Below, one piece after another: positions 27,444 through 35,691 of a stretch of DNA of 64,000 nt (its first letter is position 1; each line of letters starts with the position of its first letter). The DNA is taken from contig NZ_CP119785.1 of NCBI RefSeq assembly GCF_029338235.1, positions 1,302,001-1,366,000 of the forward strand, in the 5' to 3' direction. The position numbers were made by a program, and so were the translations under genes. The notes under the pieces were generated by a model, which saw nothing but the letters and a program-made list of their open reading frames with translations, was not told the DNA's origin and ran no database searches. The stretch is from Haloarcula rara. GTDB taxonomy: Archaea; Halobacteriota; Halobacteria; Halobacteriales; Haloarculaceae.

Positions 27444-27899
27444 TCAGCCCAGCGACCCGGTTCCGGCCCGCACGTCCCGGATGTCCTGGACCAGGTCGGC
27501 GACGACGTGGACGTACAGCGACGCGGCGGCCAGGGCCGCGAGCGTCGGTGCGAGCGCCCAGAGCACAGCGACTACGGGTCCACCGACGAGCATGTGGCTG
27601 AGCAGGCGGTCGAGCTTACCGAGTTCGCACTCGTAGAAGATGGACTCCTGGTCGACGAACACCGCCTTCGGGTTCCGGAGACAGTAGCGAATCGCCCGCG
27701 GGTCGCCCGTGTTGTACCAGGCGACGAGGAAGTGGTCGAAGTCGATGCCGACCCCGACGACTGCAGCGAAGGTGACCCAGCCGAGTCCGGTCAGCAAGTC
27801 CAGCCCGGCGTAGAGGCCGGCGGCCAGGCCGACGGCGACGGAGAGAAGGAAGTGGTGTTTCGAGTAGATAGGAACTCCCTCGGGAGTCTGTTCGCACAG
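27444..27899 (-). CDS. Membrane protein resembling YdjM/DUF457 metal-dependent hydrolases
   Basis: The conserved-looking frame is open to about 27930 and starts with TPEGVPIYSKHHFLLS, but has no ATG, GTG or TTG before the TTG at 27797. A CTG at 27899 is the only near-cognate start giving about 151 residues. His, Asp and His in SKHHF, GIDFDHF and LSHMLVGG could bind metal as in DUF457 proteins. Three to four membrane segments. It is convergent with rfcC (17 bases). The start remains uncertain; a TTG start would give 117 residues. Confidence 0.55.
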   Translation of the reverse strand: MCEQTPEGVPIYSKHHFLLSVAVGLAAGLYAGLDLLTGLGWVTFAAVVGVGIDFDHFLVAWYNTGDPRAIRYCLRNPKAVFVDQESIFYECELGKLDRLLSHMLVGGPVVAVLWALAPTLAALAAASLYVHVVADLVQDIRDVRAGTGSLG

Positions 27900-28000
27900 C
27901 CAACACTTATCGGATGGGGTCGGCGATGGCAGTTACGAGTGTCGTCGCTGGGCGACCGTGGTAGCACGAAGCGTGTGAGAGCGGAGTAGTGGCTTCGAAA

Positions 28001-28010
28001 TCCTTTTAGG
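28001..28010 (+). promoter_or_regulatory. Probable TATA box of the S24e operon
   Basis: tccttttagg, preceded by the BRE-like cgaaa, lies about 36 bases before the S24e ATG and fits a start a few bases upstream of it. Confidence 0.5.
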
Positions 28011-28041
28011 CGCTACGACGGGAATCTATGGACAACGAACC

Positions 28042-28350
28042 ATGGAAATCGACATCATCGAGGAAGACGAGAATCCCATGTTGCACCGAACGGACGTCCG
28101 CTTCGAGGTCGTCCACGAGGAGGCCACGCCCTCCCGACTCTCCGTGCGTGACTCCCTCGCAGCCACGCTGAACAAGGACGCCGAAGAGGTCGTCATCCAC
28201 AAGCTCGACACGAAGTTCGGGATGCGAAAGACCATCGGCTACGCGAAGGTCTACGAGAGCCCCGAGCACGCCCGCGACGTCGAGCAGGACCACATGCTCG
28301 AGCGCAACAAGATTGTCGCCGACGGCGAAGAAGAGGCGGAGGAAGCATAG
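28042..28350 (+). CDS. rps24e: Ribosomal protein S24e
   Basis: 102 residues, normal for archaeal S24e. The N-terminal strands (MEIDIIEEDENPMLHRTDV) and the central KFGMRKTIGYAKVYES are the family hallmarks; the tail is acidic. It is a component of the small ribosomal subunit. The stop abuts the start of the S27ae gene, and Kae1-Bud32 follows, the classical archaeal gene order. Confidence 0.97.
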   Translation: MEIDIIEEDENPMLHRTDVRFEVVHEEATPSRLSVRDSLAATLNKDAEEVVIHKLDTKFGMRKTIGYAKVYESPEHARDVEQDHMLERNKIVADGEEEAEEA

Positions 28351-28482
28351 ATGCCCCGCTCCGATTACTACGAGGACGGCGAGCTAACGAAGGAGATGTG
28401 CCCGCGCTGCGGTGACACGGTGCTTGCCGACCACGACGACCGCCAGCACTGCGGGAAGTGCGGCTACACCGAGTGGAAGTAG
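28351..28482 (+). CDS. rps27ae: Ribosomal protein S27ae
   Basis: 43 residues, immediately after S24e with no gap. The zinc ribbon is complete: C17/C20 (CPRC) and C34/C37 (CGKC), ending GYTEWK. It is a small-subunit protein; archaeal forms lack the ubiquitin fusion of eukaryotes. Confidence 0.95.
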   Translation: MPRSDYYEDGELTKEMCPRCGDTVLADHDDRQHCGKCGYTEWK

Positions 28483-28488
28483 GGCGCG

Positions 28489-30237
28489 ATGCGGATTCTC
28501 GGTATCGAGGGAACCGCCTGGGCAGCCAGCGCTGCGGTCTTCGAAACTGACGATCTGGACGACCCCAGCGACGACCACGTCTTCATCGAGACCGACGCCT
28601 ACCAGCCCGATAGCGGCGGCATCCACCCGCGTGAGGCCGCCGAACACATGGGCGAGAAGATTCCGCAGGTGGTCGAGACGGCCATTTCCCACGCCCGAGA
28701 GCGTTCCGGCGCCGACGAGGACGCCCCGTTCGACGCGGTCGCCTTCTCGCGTGGGCCCGGCCTCGGTCCCTGCCTGCGCATCGTCGCCACCGCGGCGCGA
28801 GCGGTCGCCCAGCGCTTTGACGTGCCGCTGGTCGGCGTCAACCACATGGTTGCCCACCTGGAGGTGGGCCGGCACCGCTCGGGCTTTGACTCGCCCGTCT
28901 GCCTGAACGCTTCCGGCGCGAACGCCCACGTGCTGGGGTATCGCAACGGCCGCTACCGGGTACTGGGCGAGACGATGGACACCGGTGCGGGCAACGCCAT
29001 CGACAAATTCACTCGGCATATCGGCTGGCAACACCCCGGCGGCCCGAAGGTCGAACAGCACGCCAGAGAGGGCGAGTACCACCCGCTACCCTACGTCGTC
29101 AAGGGGATGGACTTCTCCTTTTCGGGGGTCATGAGCGCCGCGAAGCAAGCGGTAGACGACGGGGTCTCCGCGAGCGATGTGAGCGGAGGCTCGTCAGACG
29201 AGCGTCGCGAGTCTGACGGCGTGCCCGTCGATAACGTCTGCCGCGGCCTCGAAGAGACCATCTTCGGGATGCTCACCGAGGTCTCCGAGCGGGCGCTCTC
29301 CCTTACCGGCGCGGACGAGCTGGTGCTGGGCGGCGGCGTCGGCCAGAACCAGCGCCTCCAGGGGATGCTCGAAGCGATGTGCGAGCAACGCGGCGCAGCG
29401 TTTTATGCCCCGGAGAACCGCTTCCTGCGGGACAACGCCGGGATGATAGCGATGCTGGGCGCGAAGATGTACGCCGCCGGCGACACCCTCGAAATCGCCG
29501 AGTCGGCCATCGACTCGAACTTCCGGCCAGACGAGGTCGAAGTGACGTGGCGAGGGCGGGACCCCGTGGGTCCCGCCGGACAGGCGAGCGGGCGACGCCC
29601 GCGAGCAGACCAGGAGTCCGTCGACCGACGCGACCGGAGTGAAAGCGAGGTCCAGGGGGCGGAGGCGACGGTCACCATCGAGGCCGACCGCGTCATCAAG
29701 GAGCGCAACCCCAGGAGCTACCGGCATCCCGCGCTCGACGAGCGGCTGCGGACCGAGCGCACCCGGCAGGAAGTACGGCTGACAAGCGAGGCTCGGCGCA
29801 GCGGCGTTCCGACGCCACTCGTGCTGGACGTCGACCCAGAGTCGGCCCGCATCGTCTTCCAGCGCGTCGGGGCGGCCGACCTGCGCGAGCGCCTCGGCGC
29901 CGAGACCGTAGCCGCAGTCGGCGGACATCTCGCCCGCATCCACGACGCCGGCTTCGTCCACGGCGACCCGACGACGCGGAACGTCAGAGTCGGGGGCAAC
30001 GGGACGGCTGACGGTCGGTCGGTGTTCCTCATCGACTTCGGGCTGGGCTACGCCACTGGCGAGCCGGAAGACCACGCGATGGACCTCCACGTGCTGTCCC
30101 AGTCACTCGCCGGCACCGCCGATGACCCCGAAGCGCTGTTTTCGGCGGCACGCGAGGCCTACCGCGACGAGAGCGACCACGCGGACGCCGTCTTCGCCAG
30201 CCTGGCCGACATCGAGGGTCGCGGCCGCTACCAGTAG
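28489..30237 (+). CDS. Bifunctional Kae1-Bud32 (KEOPS complex)
   Basis: 582 residues, a natural fusion in haloarchaea. Residues 1 to about 345 are Kae1, the t6A transferase subunit, with metal ligands H119 and H123 (HMVAH) and DNAGMIAMLG near the end. Residues from about 390 are Bud32, an atypical kinase/ATPase with VHGDPTTRN and IDFGLG. Together they make N6-threonylcarbamoyladenosine at tRNA position 37. Two parts look inserted: residues 227-244 and the linker at about 356-385, both encoded by short perfect DNA hairpins. Confidence 0.97.
   Translation: MRILGIEGTAWAASAAVFETDDLDDPSDDHVFIETDAYQPDSGGIHPREAAEHMGEKIPQVVETAISHARERSGADEDAPFDAVAFSRGPGLGPCLRIVATAARAVAQRFDVPLVGVNHMVAHLEVGRHRSGFDSPVCLNASGANAHVLGYRNGRYRVLGETMDTGAGNAIDKFTRHIGWQHPGGPKVEQHAREGEYHPLPYVVKGMDFSFSGVMSAAKQAVDDGVSASDVSGGSSDERRESDGVPVDNVCRGLEETIFGMLTEVSERALSLTGADELVLGGGVGQNQRLQGMLEAMCEQRGAAFYAPENRFLRDNAGMIAMLGAKMYAAGDTLEIAESAIDSNFRPDEVEVTWRGRDPVGPAGQASGRRPRADQESVDRRDRSESEVQGAEATVTIEADRVIKERNPRSYRHPALDERLRTERTRQEVRLTSEARRSGVPTPLVLDVDPESARIVFQRVGAADLRERLGAETVAAVGGHLARIHDAGFVHGDPTTRNVRVGGNGTADGRSVFLIDFGLGYATGEPEDHAMDLHVLSQSLAGTADDPEALFSAAREAYRDESDHADAVFASLADIEGRGRYQ
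29164..29218. repeat. Hairpin cassette H5 inside the kae1 reading frame
   Basis: Contains CTCCGC/GCGGAG (29166-29171, 29183-29188) and CGTCAGAC/GTCTGACG (29192-29199, 29211-29218). It adds 18 in-frame codons between VDDG and VPVDN, flanked by similar gacgg direct repeats. Related cassettes: 47514-47533 and 49934-49954. Confidence 0.65.
29555..29602. repeat. Paired hairpins encoding the Kae1-Bud32 linker
   Basis: GGCGGGACCC-cgt-GGGTCCCGCC (29555-29577) and GCGGGCG-a-CGCCCGC (29588-29602), both perfect and in frame within the fusion gene. Confidence 0.65.
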
Positions 30238-30290
30238 GGCGGACGACCGAGCCGGAACGCACACCTTTCTGGCCGCCGTAGCCGCGCCAG

Positions 30291-30707
30291 ATGCGCTATC
30301 TCGTCTGGGCTATCATCGCGCTGCTTGGCTACACGGCGGTCCCGCCGCTGGTGAAACTCGCGACCGCGGACATCCCCAGTGACGTGGTCCTGTTGATATC
30401 CAACGGCATCCTCGTCATCGCCGCCGCGGGCATCATCCTCACCGCGGACGTCTCGGTGACACCGTATCTCACCCACGAGCGGTCCATCTACGCCTACGGT
30501 GCGGGCATCGCACTGACGGTGGGTATCATCTCGTACTACCGGGCGCTCGCGGCCGGCCCGGTCAGCGTCGTCGTCCCCATCTTCGGGATGTTCATCGCCA
30601 CCAGTTCCATCCTCGGTATCGCCTTCCTCGACGAACCCCTGACCGGCCGCAAAGTCGCCGGTATCGGGCTGGCCGTCGCCGCTATCTACCTGACTTCGGT
30701 GGAGTAA
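30291..30707 (+). CDS. EamA/DMT-type small transporter protein
   Basis: 138 residues, about five membrane segments, one EamA-type half-unit rather than the usual ten-helix transporter. The C-terminal part GPVSVVVPIFGMF and FLDEPLTGRKVAGIGLAVAAIYL match the second half of EamA repeats. It presumably works as a dimer, like small multidrug-resistance proteins. Substrate unknown. Confidence 0.82.
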   Translation: MRYLVWAIIALLGYTAVPPLVKLATADIPSDVVLLISNGILVIAAAGIILTADVSVTPYLTHERSIYAYGAGIALTVGIISYYRALAAGPVSVVVPIFGMFIATSSILGIAFLDEPLTGRKVAGIGLAVAAIYLTSVE

Positions 30708-30796
30708 GGCGGTCGCGGTGGCCGTGGCAGCGCTCCGTCGCTGCCACCGGGGAAGGGCAGGGCTGCCGAGAGAGCAAACCAGAGCGAGGCGGTAGT

Positions 30797-30924
30797 AGCA
30801 TCCGGCGGCCTCCGGCCGCCGGTTCACGCGAATCGCCGCTGTGCGGCGATTCGCGCCTTTTTCATCGACGTTTTTCAAGGAGTGGTGCCCACAGGGCCGC
30901 GAAGCGGCCCGAGGACACCCGACG
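30797..30924 (+). repeat. Hairpin-cassette family H1, copy 2
   Basis: tagcatccggcggc, a GC hairpin, ggttcac, an 11-bp stem gcgaatcgccg/cggcgattcgc (30828-30854), gcctttttc, acgtttttcaaggagtgg, tgcccacag, the hairpin gggccgc-gaa-gcggccc (30894-30910) and gaggacacccgacg. The first stem plus T-run downstream of the EamA gene could also end transcription. Confidence 0.75.
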
Positions 30925-30976
30925 CAGAAAAAGGTCGGGGGGAAGGAATTTAGTCCACCCGCGAGTACAGTCGCAT

Positions 30977-31252
30977 ATGGTAGACAAACCCCAGTCTGGG
31001 GAACTGTTCGGCGTCCCGTACAACTTCGAGCGGCCCAGCCTGAAACGGCTCGTGTCGTCGTACTGGAAGCCCGGCGAGGACATGCTCGTCGAGAAGCCCT
31101 TTGGCATCGGGTACACGCTGAACCTGGCAAACTGGCGCGCGTGGATCGTACTGGCGGTCGCCGGCGCGATGCTGTATCAGGAGCGCCGGGGCGACGGCGA
31201 GGAGTTCGAGGGCGAAGAAGCCGACGAGCCAGTCGAAGTCGTCGTCGACTGA
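30977..31252 (+). CDS. DUF5808 domain protein
   Basis: 91 residues. FGVPYNFERPSLKRLVSSYW and KPFGIGYTLNLANWRAW match the DUF5808 domain; a single membrane helix follows (about residues 55-70), then an acidic tail. Function unknown. Its TGA stop (31250-31252) coincides with the target duplication of the 77-bp element that follows, so the insertion left the reading frame intact. Confidence 0.8.
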   Translation: MVDKPQSGELFGVPYNFERPSLKRLVSSYWKPGEDMLVEKPFGIGYTLNLANWRAWIVLAVAGAMLYQERRGDGEEFEGEEADEPVEVVVD

Positions 31253-31329
31253 TACTGCCGGCTGTAAGTTCGTAACGATATTCGCCACCCGGGGTGGCGA
31301 ATTACGTCAGTTTGTTACAGCTGGCAGTA
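31253..31329. mobile_element. 77-bp palindromic MITE-like element, copy 2
   Basis: Same length and same 59-base core as the copy at 13725-13801. The ends differ from copy 1 (TACTGCCGGC versus TACTGGTGGC), and the right arm differs in the complementary way except for one C-to-T. Flanked by TGA direct repeats (31250-31252, 31330-31332), a 3-bp target duplication. Confidence 0.85.
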
Positions 31330-31422
31330 TGACCCGCCAACTCGTCGGCGGGTAGATGCGACCGGCGCAGCCGGGAGCCAGTTTTCGACGCCTCTTTTGT
31401 GTGGGACCGCCCTGGTAGCGGT

Positions 31423-32073
31423 ATGCTCAACTTCGTAACGACCAACCCCGGGAAGGTCCGGGAGGCGACGGCCTACCTGGACGACGAGGTGGTCCAGTTC
31501 GACTTCGACTACCCCGAGGTACAGGCCGACGAGCTCGGGGCGGTGGCGGCCCACGGCGCCCGCGAGGCCTATCGGGCGGCCGACGGACCGGTCATCGTCG
31601 ACGACGCCGGCCTCTTTATCGACGCCTTCGACGGGTTTCCGGGGCCCTATTCCTCCTACGTCGAGGACAGAGTCGGCATCGAGCGCGTCTGGCGCATGAC
31701 CGAGCCCGAGAACGACCACGGTGCGGCGTTCAAGACTGTCATCGCCTACTGTGACGGGGACGATTTCGCCGCGACCCCCGAACCAGTCGACCGCGACGAG
31801 CGGCGCGGCCAGGACATCGCCGCCGCCGACCGCGGCGGGGCGACGACGGACGCACAGGTCGAGGGCGGCGAGGACGCGCTGCCGGTCAAGCTGTTCGAAG
31901 GGCGGGTCCCTGGCGAAATCGTCGCCCCGCGCGGCGAGGGCGGCTTCGGCTTCGACCCCATCTTCGAGCACGACGGGACCACGTTCGCGGAGATGAGCAC
32001 CGACGAGAAAAACGCCGTCTCCCACCGCGGGCGGGCGCTGGCGAAGTTCGCGGAGTGGTACGCCGAGCGATGA
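31423..32073 (+). CDS. XTP/dITP diphosphatase (RdgB/HAM1 family)
   Basis: 216 residues from the ATG at 31423. FVTTNPGKVREA at the start, VIVDDAGLFIDAFDGFPGPY, and GGFGFDPIF with the C-terminal SHRGRAL are the house-cleaning nucleotidase motifs. It removes inosine and xanthosine triphosphates. A loop of about 30 residues between CDGDDFA and LPVKLFEG is long compared with bacterial homologues. The stop overlaps a degenerate ATGAGCGAGG that recurs twice downstream. Confidence 0.93.
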   Translation: MLNFVTTNPGKVREATAYLDDEVVQFDFDYPEVQADELGAVAAHGAREAYRAADGPVIVDDAGLFIDAFDGFPGPYSSYVEDRVGIERVWRMTEPENDHGAAFKTVIAYCDGDDFAATPEPVDRDERRGQDIAAADRGGATTDAQVEGGEDALPVKLFEGRVPGEIVAPRGEGGFGFDPIFEHDGTTFAEMSTDEKNAVSHRGRALAKFAEWYAER

Positions 32074-32290
32074 GCGAGGCGTCCGTCGAAAGACGCGCCA
32101 GCGTCTTTCGGAAGTTGCAACGCCGGAGCGACGCGACGGCGTTGCACCCCGAACCGCGACCACGCGGTGAGTGGGAGGCCGTACGATGAGCGAGGCGTCC
32201 GTCGACAGATGGGACAGCGTCTGTCGGACGTTGCGGCGACGGCGCGACGTGGCGCTGTTGCAACGCCGCCGGCGCGTCCGACGTGACGGG
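32069..32290. repeat. Tandem hairpin repeats (family H4) between ITPase and SDR genes
   Basis: Two copies of gatgagcgaggcgtccgtcg (32069 and 32185). Each is followed by a hairpin, cgaaagacgc-gcca-gcgtctttcg in the first and cgacaga...tctgtcg in the second, and then by ttgc-rich segments. The same gatgagcgag is the start of the SDR gene at 32302, so the units look like duplicated intergenic sequence. Confidence 0.65.
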
Positions 32291-32301
32291 GCGGTGGAAC
32301 G

Positions 32302-33063
32302 ATGAGCGAGCCCGGCACCGCGCTCGTCACGGGCGCCTCGGCGGGCATCGGCGCGGCGCTGGCCCGGGAGTTCGCCGCCCACGGGCACGACGTGGTGCTT
32401 GTGGCCCGGCGGGAGGAGCGCCTGGAGCGGCTCGCCGGAGAGCTGGAAGCCCAGGGCGTGACGGCCACGCCGATCGCAATGGACTTAGACGATGCGGCGG
32501 CGGCGATGGACCTCCACGAGGCCGTCACCGACCGTGGGCTCGATATCGACATCCTCGTCAACAACGTCGGCGTCGGCACGTACGGGCCCTTCGCCGACAG
32601 CGACATAGACGCCGAGCGGACCCAGCTCCGGCTCAACGTCGTGTTGCCGGTCGAGCTCACGCGGCTCTTCCTCGACGACTGCCGAAAAGTGCTGAACGTC
32701 GGGTCGATGGCGGGGATGGCACCCGGCCCCGGACTCTCGACGTACTACGCGAGCAAGGCCTACGTCAACAGTTTCACCGAGGCCATCGCCGAGGAGCTCC
32801 GGGGCGAGGTCGACGTGACGCTGGTCTGTCCCGGGCCGGTCGATACGGAGTTCGCCGACCGGGCGGGGATGGGCGAGTCGTCGGTGGGGTCGGTCAGCTC
32901 GAACACGCCCGAGAACGTCGCTGAAGCGGCCTACAGGGGCCTGATGGGCGGCGAAACCGTCGTCATCCCGAGCCGGGCGATGCGCGCCGTGGACCTGCTG
33001 TCCCGGGTCGCGCCACGGCCAGTCGTCCGGCGTGTGACCCAGTGGGTCAACAGCGGGCGGTAA
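32302..33063 (+). CDS. Short-chain dehydrogenase/reductase
   Basis: 253 residues. TGASAGIG (about 11-18) binds NAD(P), NNVG is the structural motif, and YYASK (about 148-152) is catalytic. The C-terminal extension with PRPVVRRVTQWV suits the SDR group acting on lipids or steroids. Substrate unknown. Start ATG follows the H4 repeats. Confidence 0.9.
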   Translation: MSEPGTALVTGASAGIGAALAREFAAHGHDVVLVARREERLERLAGELEAQGVTATPIAMDLDDAAAAMDLHEAVTDRGLDIDILVNNVGVGTYGPFADSDIDAERTQLRLNVVLPVELTRLFLDDCRKVLNVGSMAGMAPGPGLSTYYASKAYVNSFTEAIAEELRGEVDVTLVCPGPVDTEFADRAGMGESSVGSVSSNTPENVAEAAYRGLMGGETVVIPSRAMRAVDLLSRVAPRPVVRRVTQWVNSGR

Positions 33064-33099
33064 CGCGTTTGCCCCCACGAGAGTCGTGTCTGGCCCTGC

Positions 33100-33118
33100 A
33101 TTATCATGTATTGATAAT
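33100..33118. promoter_or_regulatory. Inverted repeat upstream of the transducer gene
   Basis: attatca-tgtat-tgataat, a perfect 7-bp inverted repeat 42-60 bases before the ATG at 33160. It could be a regulator site or overlap the promoter. Confidence 0.35.
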
Positions 33119-33144
33119 AGCGGTCGAGATTGAAGTAGGACAAG

Positions 33145-33158
33145 CTGAGATATCTCAG
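33145..33158. promoter_or_regulatory. 14-bp palindrome directly before the transducer start codon
   Basis: CTGAGATATCTCAG, perfect two-fold symmetry, ending one base before the ATG at 33160. It covers the likely transcription start and could be an operator. Confidence 0.4.
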
Positions 33159-33159
33159 T

Positions 33160-34863
33160 ATGGCAGCACCAGTCGTCGAACAGTACAAGCAGCTGATACG
33201 CCGCTCACTTGACCTCGTCGGGGTGTCCGGCTCGATAGAGCGGAAAGTGCTCGCAGCGGTGGGGCTCCAGTTTGGCGCCTCGGTGGGGCTGGCCGTCGTC
33301 GCGTTCACGCTCACCGGCCTCGCACAGTTCGTGCTCACCGGCCTCCTGCTGACCGGGGCCATCGTCGCCTTCGCCAACACCGTCTTCATCACGCGCGAGG
33401 ACATGGTCGACCCGATAGTCACCCTCTCGGAGCGGGCCGACCGCATCGCGGCCGGCGAAATCGACGTCGACGTCCCCGACAGCGAGCGAGGCGACGAGGT
33501 GGCGAGCCTCCTCGCCTCTTTCGGGGCGATGCAGGCGAGCCTGGCGACGGTGGCCCGACAGGCCGACGCGCTGGCCGCCCAGGAGTTCGACGACCCGGTG
33601 CTCGAGGCGGACGTGCCCGGCACGTTCGGCGAGTCACTGGACCGGATGGCGACCAACATGGACGAGTACACCACGGAGCTCCAGGAGATGACCGCCGACC
33701 TGGAAGAACGGTCGGCGGCGCTCTCCGAGCTGGTGACCGCCTTCGGCGACGCCGCCGAGCGGGCGAAGGGCGGCGACCTCACCGCGACCATCGACGCGGA
33801 GTTCGAGGACGTCGACGAGCAGTTCCAGCAGGTCGTCACCGACTACAACGACCTGCTTGAGACGCTCGGGGACACCGTCGGCGAGGTGACGACGTTCGCG
33901 GACGAGGTCGCCGGAACCAGCGACCGCGTCACCGAGAGCGTCAGTGAGATAGACCGCGCGAGCGACGAGATAGCGCGTTCGGTCCAGGACATCTCCGCGG
34001 ACGCCAGTCGGCAGGCCGAGCGCCACGACGCCGTGGCGGGCGATATGAACACGCTGTCGGCCACCGTCGAGGAGATCGCGGCGACGGCGACCGACGCCGC
34101 CGAGACCGCCGAACGAGCCGCCGAGCGGGGCCGCGACGGACGGGCAGAGGCCGCCGCGGCCATCGACGAACTGGAGCTGATGACCGCGCGCATCGACGAG
34201 ATTGCGGTGTCGGTCGAGGGGCTGGTCGAGGAGATAGCCGAGATAGACGAAGTGGTCGACCTCATCACCGAGGTGGCCGAGCAGACGAACATGCTGGCGC
34301 TGAACGCCTCTATCGAGGCCGCCCGCGCAGACGCCGGCGGCGACGGCTTCGCCGTCGTCGCCGAGGAGGTCAAATCCCTGGCCGAGGAGACCCGGGACGC
34401 CGCCGGGGAGATATCGGAGCGCATCGAGGCGGTCCAGGAGAGCGCCAACGAGACGGTCGCGGACGTGGAGGCGACCAACGAGCGCGTGGCCGGCAGCACC
34501 GACAGCATCGAGGCGACGCTGCGGGACTTCGAGGACATCGTCGACGTGCTCGGGGAGGTCAACGCCGCCATCCAGGAGATATCCGACGCGACGGGCGAGC
34601 AGGCCGAGACGACCCAGGACGTGGTCGCCGCCGTCGACGAGGTGGCCGAGGTCAGCGACCAGACAAAGCGGGAGGCCGAGTCCGTCGCCGCCGCGACGGA
34701 AGAACAGACCGCGACTATCTCGGAGGTGACCGGCGAGGTCCAGTCGGTCGCCGAGCGGACCGACGACCTCCACGACCTGCTCCAGCAGTTCGACGTGACC
34801 GAGGCCCAGGCACCCACCGCCGGCGAGACCACCGAGGTCTTCGCGCCCAGCGCCGACGACTAG
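33160..34863 (+). CDS. Methyl-accepting chemotaxis transducer
   Basis: 567 residues. Two membrane helices near residues 25-75 with almost no extracellular loop, a HAMP region (about 78-130, [18 protein letters not shown]), then a long alpha-helical signalling domain with the hairpin-tip motif [11 protein letters not shown] (about residues 380-390). It relays a signal to CheA. Without a sensing domain it may read membrane state or work with a partner. The stop overlaps the convergent PIN-like gene. Confidence 0.9.
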   Translation: MAAPVVEQYKQLIRRSLDLVGVSGSIERKVLAAVGLQFGASVGLAVVAFTLTGLAQFVLTGLLLTGAIVAFANTVFITREDMVDPIVTLSERADRIAAGEIDVDVPDSERGDEVASLLASFGAMQASLATVARQADALAAQEFDDPVLEADVPGTFGESLDRMATNMDEYTTELQEMTADLEERSAALSELVTAFGDAAERAKGGDLTATIDAEFEDVDEQFQQVVTDYNDLLETLGDTVGEVTTFADEVAGTSDRVTESVSEIDRASDEIARSVQDISADASRQAERHDAVAGDMNTLSATVEEIAATATDAAETAERAAERGRDGRAEAAAAIDELELMTARIDEIAVSVEGLVEEIAEIDEVVDLITEVAEQTNMLALNASIEAARADAGGDGFAVVAEEVKSLAEETRDAAGEISERIEAVQESANETVADVEATNERVAGSTDSIEATLRDFEDIVDVLGEVNAAIQEISDATGEQAETTQDVVAAVDEVAEVSDQTKREAESVAAATEEQTATISEVTGEVQSVAERTDDLHDLLQQFDVTEAQAPTAGETTEVFAPSADD

Positions 34864-35330
34864 GCTCGCGGGTCCTGGTCCGGGCCCGGATACTCGCCGC
34901 CCTCGACCAGGTCGTACAGCGACTCGGGGTCGAACAGTTTCGCGAAGGCGTCGGGTGTCCGGACGCTGACCCGCATATGTTCTTGCAGCGCCAGCCCCGT
35001 CTTCGCGCTCCGCAGGGACTCGTTGTAGCTGAGCACGTGGGCGGCCTCGCCCCGGTAGGCCGAGGCAAGCGCCGGGTGGTCGCCCTCGGGATGGTCGACC
35101 GGCTCGCGCTCGCGCTCGATTCGCTCGCGCCAGTCGGCCGCGAGGTCGGGGTCGGCCAGGTCGGCGATGATGGCCGCTGTGTCGGCAAGCAAGGCGTCGC
35201 TGGCCACGAGCCGGACCCACGAGTGCCGGCGGACGTGGTCAAGCGCTTCCCGGGCGTCACCGCCACACAGCAGGTCTGCCGCGAGCACGTCTGCATCGGC
35301 GACGACGCGGGCGGGCGAGGCCTCAGTCAT
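34860..35330 (-). CDS. PIN-like protein (DUF7384)
   Basis: 156 residues from the ATG at 35330. [13 protein letters not shown] at the start has the first Asp residues of the PIN nuclease fold, and [11 protein letters not shown] and later acidic positions ([12 protein letters not shown]) could complete it. Resembles the haloarchaeal DUF7384 family. A small gene upstream overlaps its start by a few bases (TGA/ATG), the organisation of toxin-antitoxin pairs, but no antitoxin DNA-binding fold was seen, so a toxin role is only a possibility. Confidence 0.65.
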   Translation of the reverse strand: MTEASPARVVADADVLAADLLCGGDAREALDHVRRHSWVRLVASDALLADTAAIIADLADPDLAADWRERIEREREPVDHPEGDHPALASAYRGEAAHVLSYNESLRSAKTGLALQEHMRVSVRTPDAFAKLFDPESLYDLVEGGEYPGPDQDPRA

Positions 35331-35427
35331 CCTCACCCTCCCGGCGCCGCGCCGCGAGCGCCTCCCGGACAGTTTCGACGCTTGTCTCGTGGTCGCTGGC
35401 GCGCTCAAACAGGTCGGCCCAGTCCAT
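35323..35427 (-). CDS. 34-residue helical protein upstream of the PIN-like gene
   Basis: ATG at 35427 (MDWADLFERASDH), ending [14 protein letters not shown]. Amphipathic and charged. Its stop overlaps the PIN-like start, so it is translationally coupled to it. It may be an antitoxin-like cap; no family recognised. Confidence 0.6.
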   Translation of the reverse strand: MDWADLFERASDHETSVETVREALAARRREGEDD

Positions 35428-35691
35428 ACGTCGCGTAGGAAGCGGTGACAAAAAGCCGTGCCGTCTGCCATCTGTCTGACGGGAGTTTATATTCAATCCC
35501 GTCCTCGCCCGAGATACGGGCGCGAACTGGCAGCTTACGTTCGCTACGTCTGTAGCACGTCCCATCCTCCTGTCACGCGCCCGGTTACTTGCACCCCCTT
35601 TTGCGAGACGCTGTCCCAATAGCTGCGGGAGTCTGAACAGTACCGCTGCTAGCTATAAATCCGCCAACAACGGCCGCGAATAGTGTTCTGT
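35428..35691. other. Intergenic stretch without a recognised gene
   Basis: About 260 bases upstream of the H2 repeat; only weak TATA-like tatttcaat-type sequences were noticed near 35490. Confidence 0.4.
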
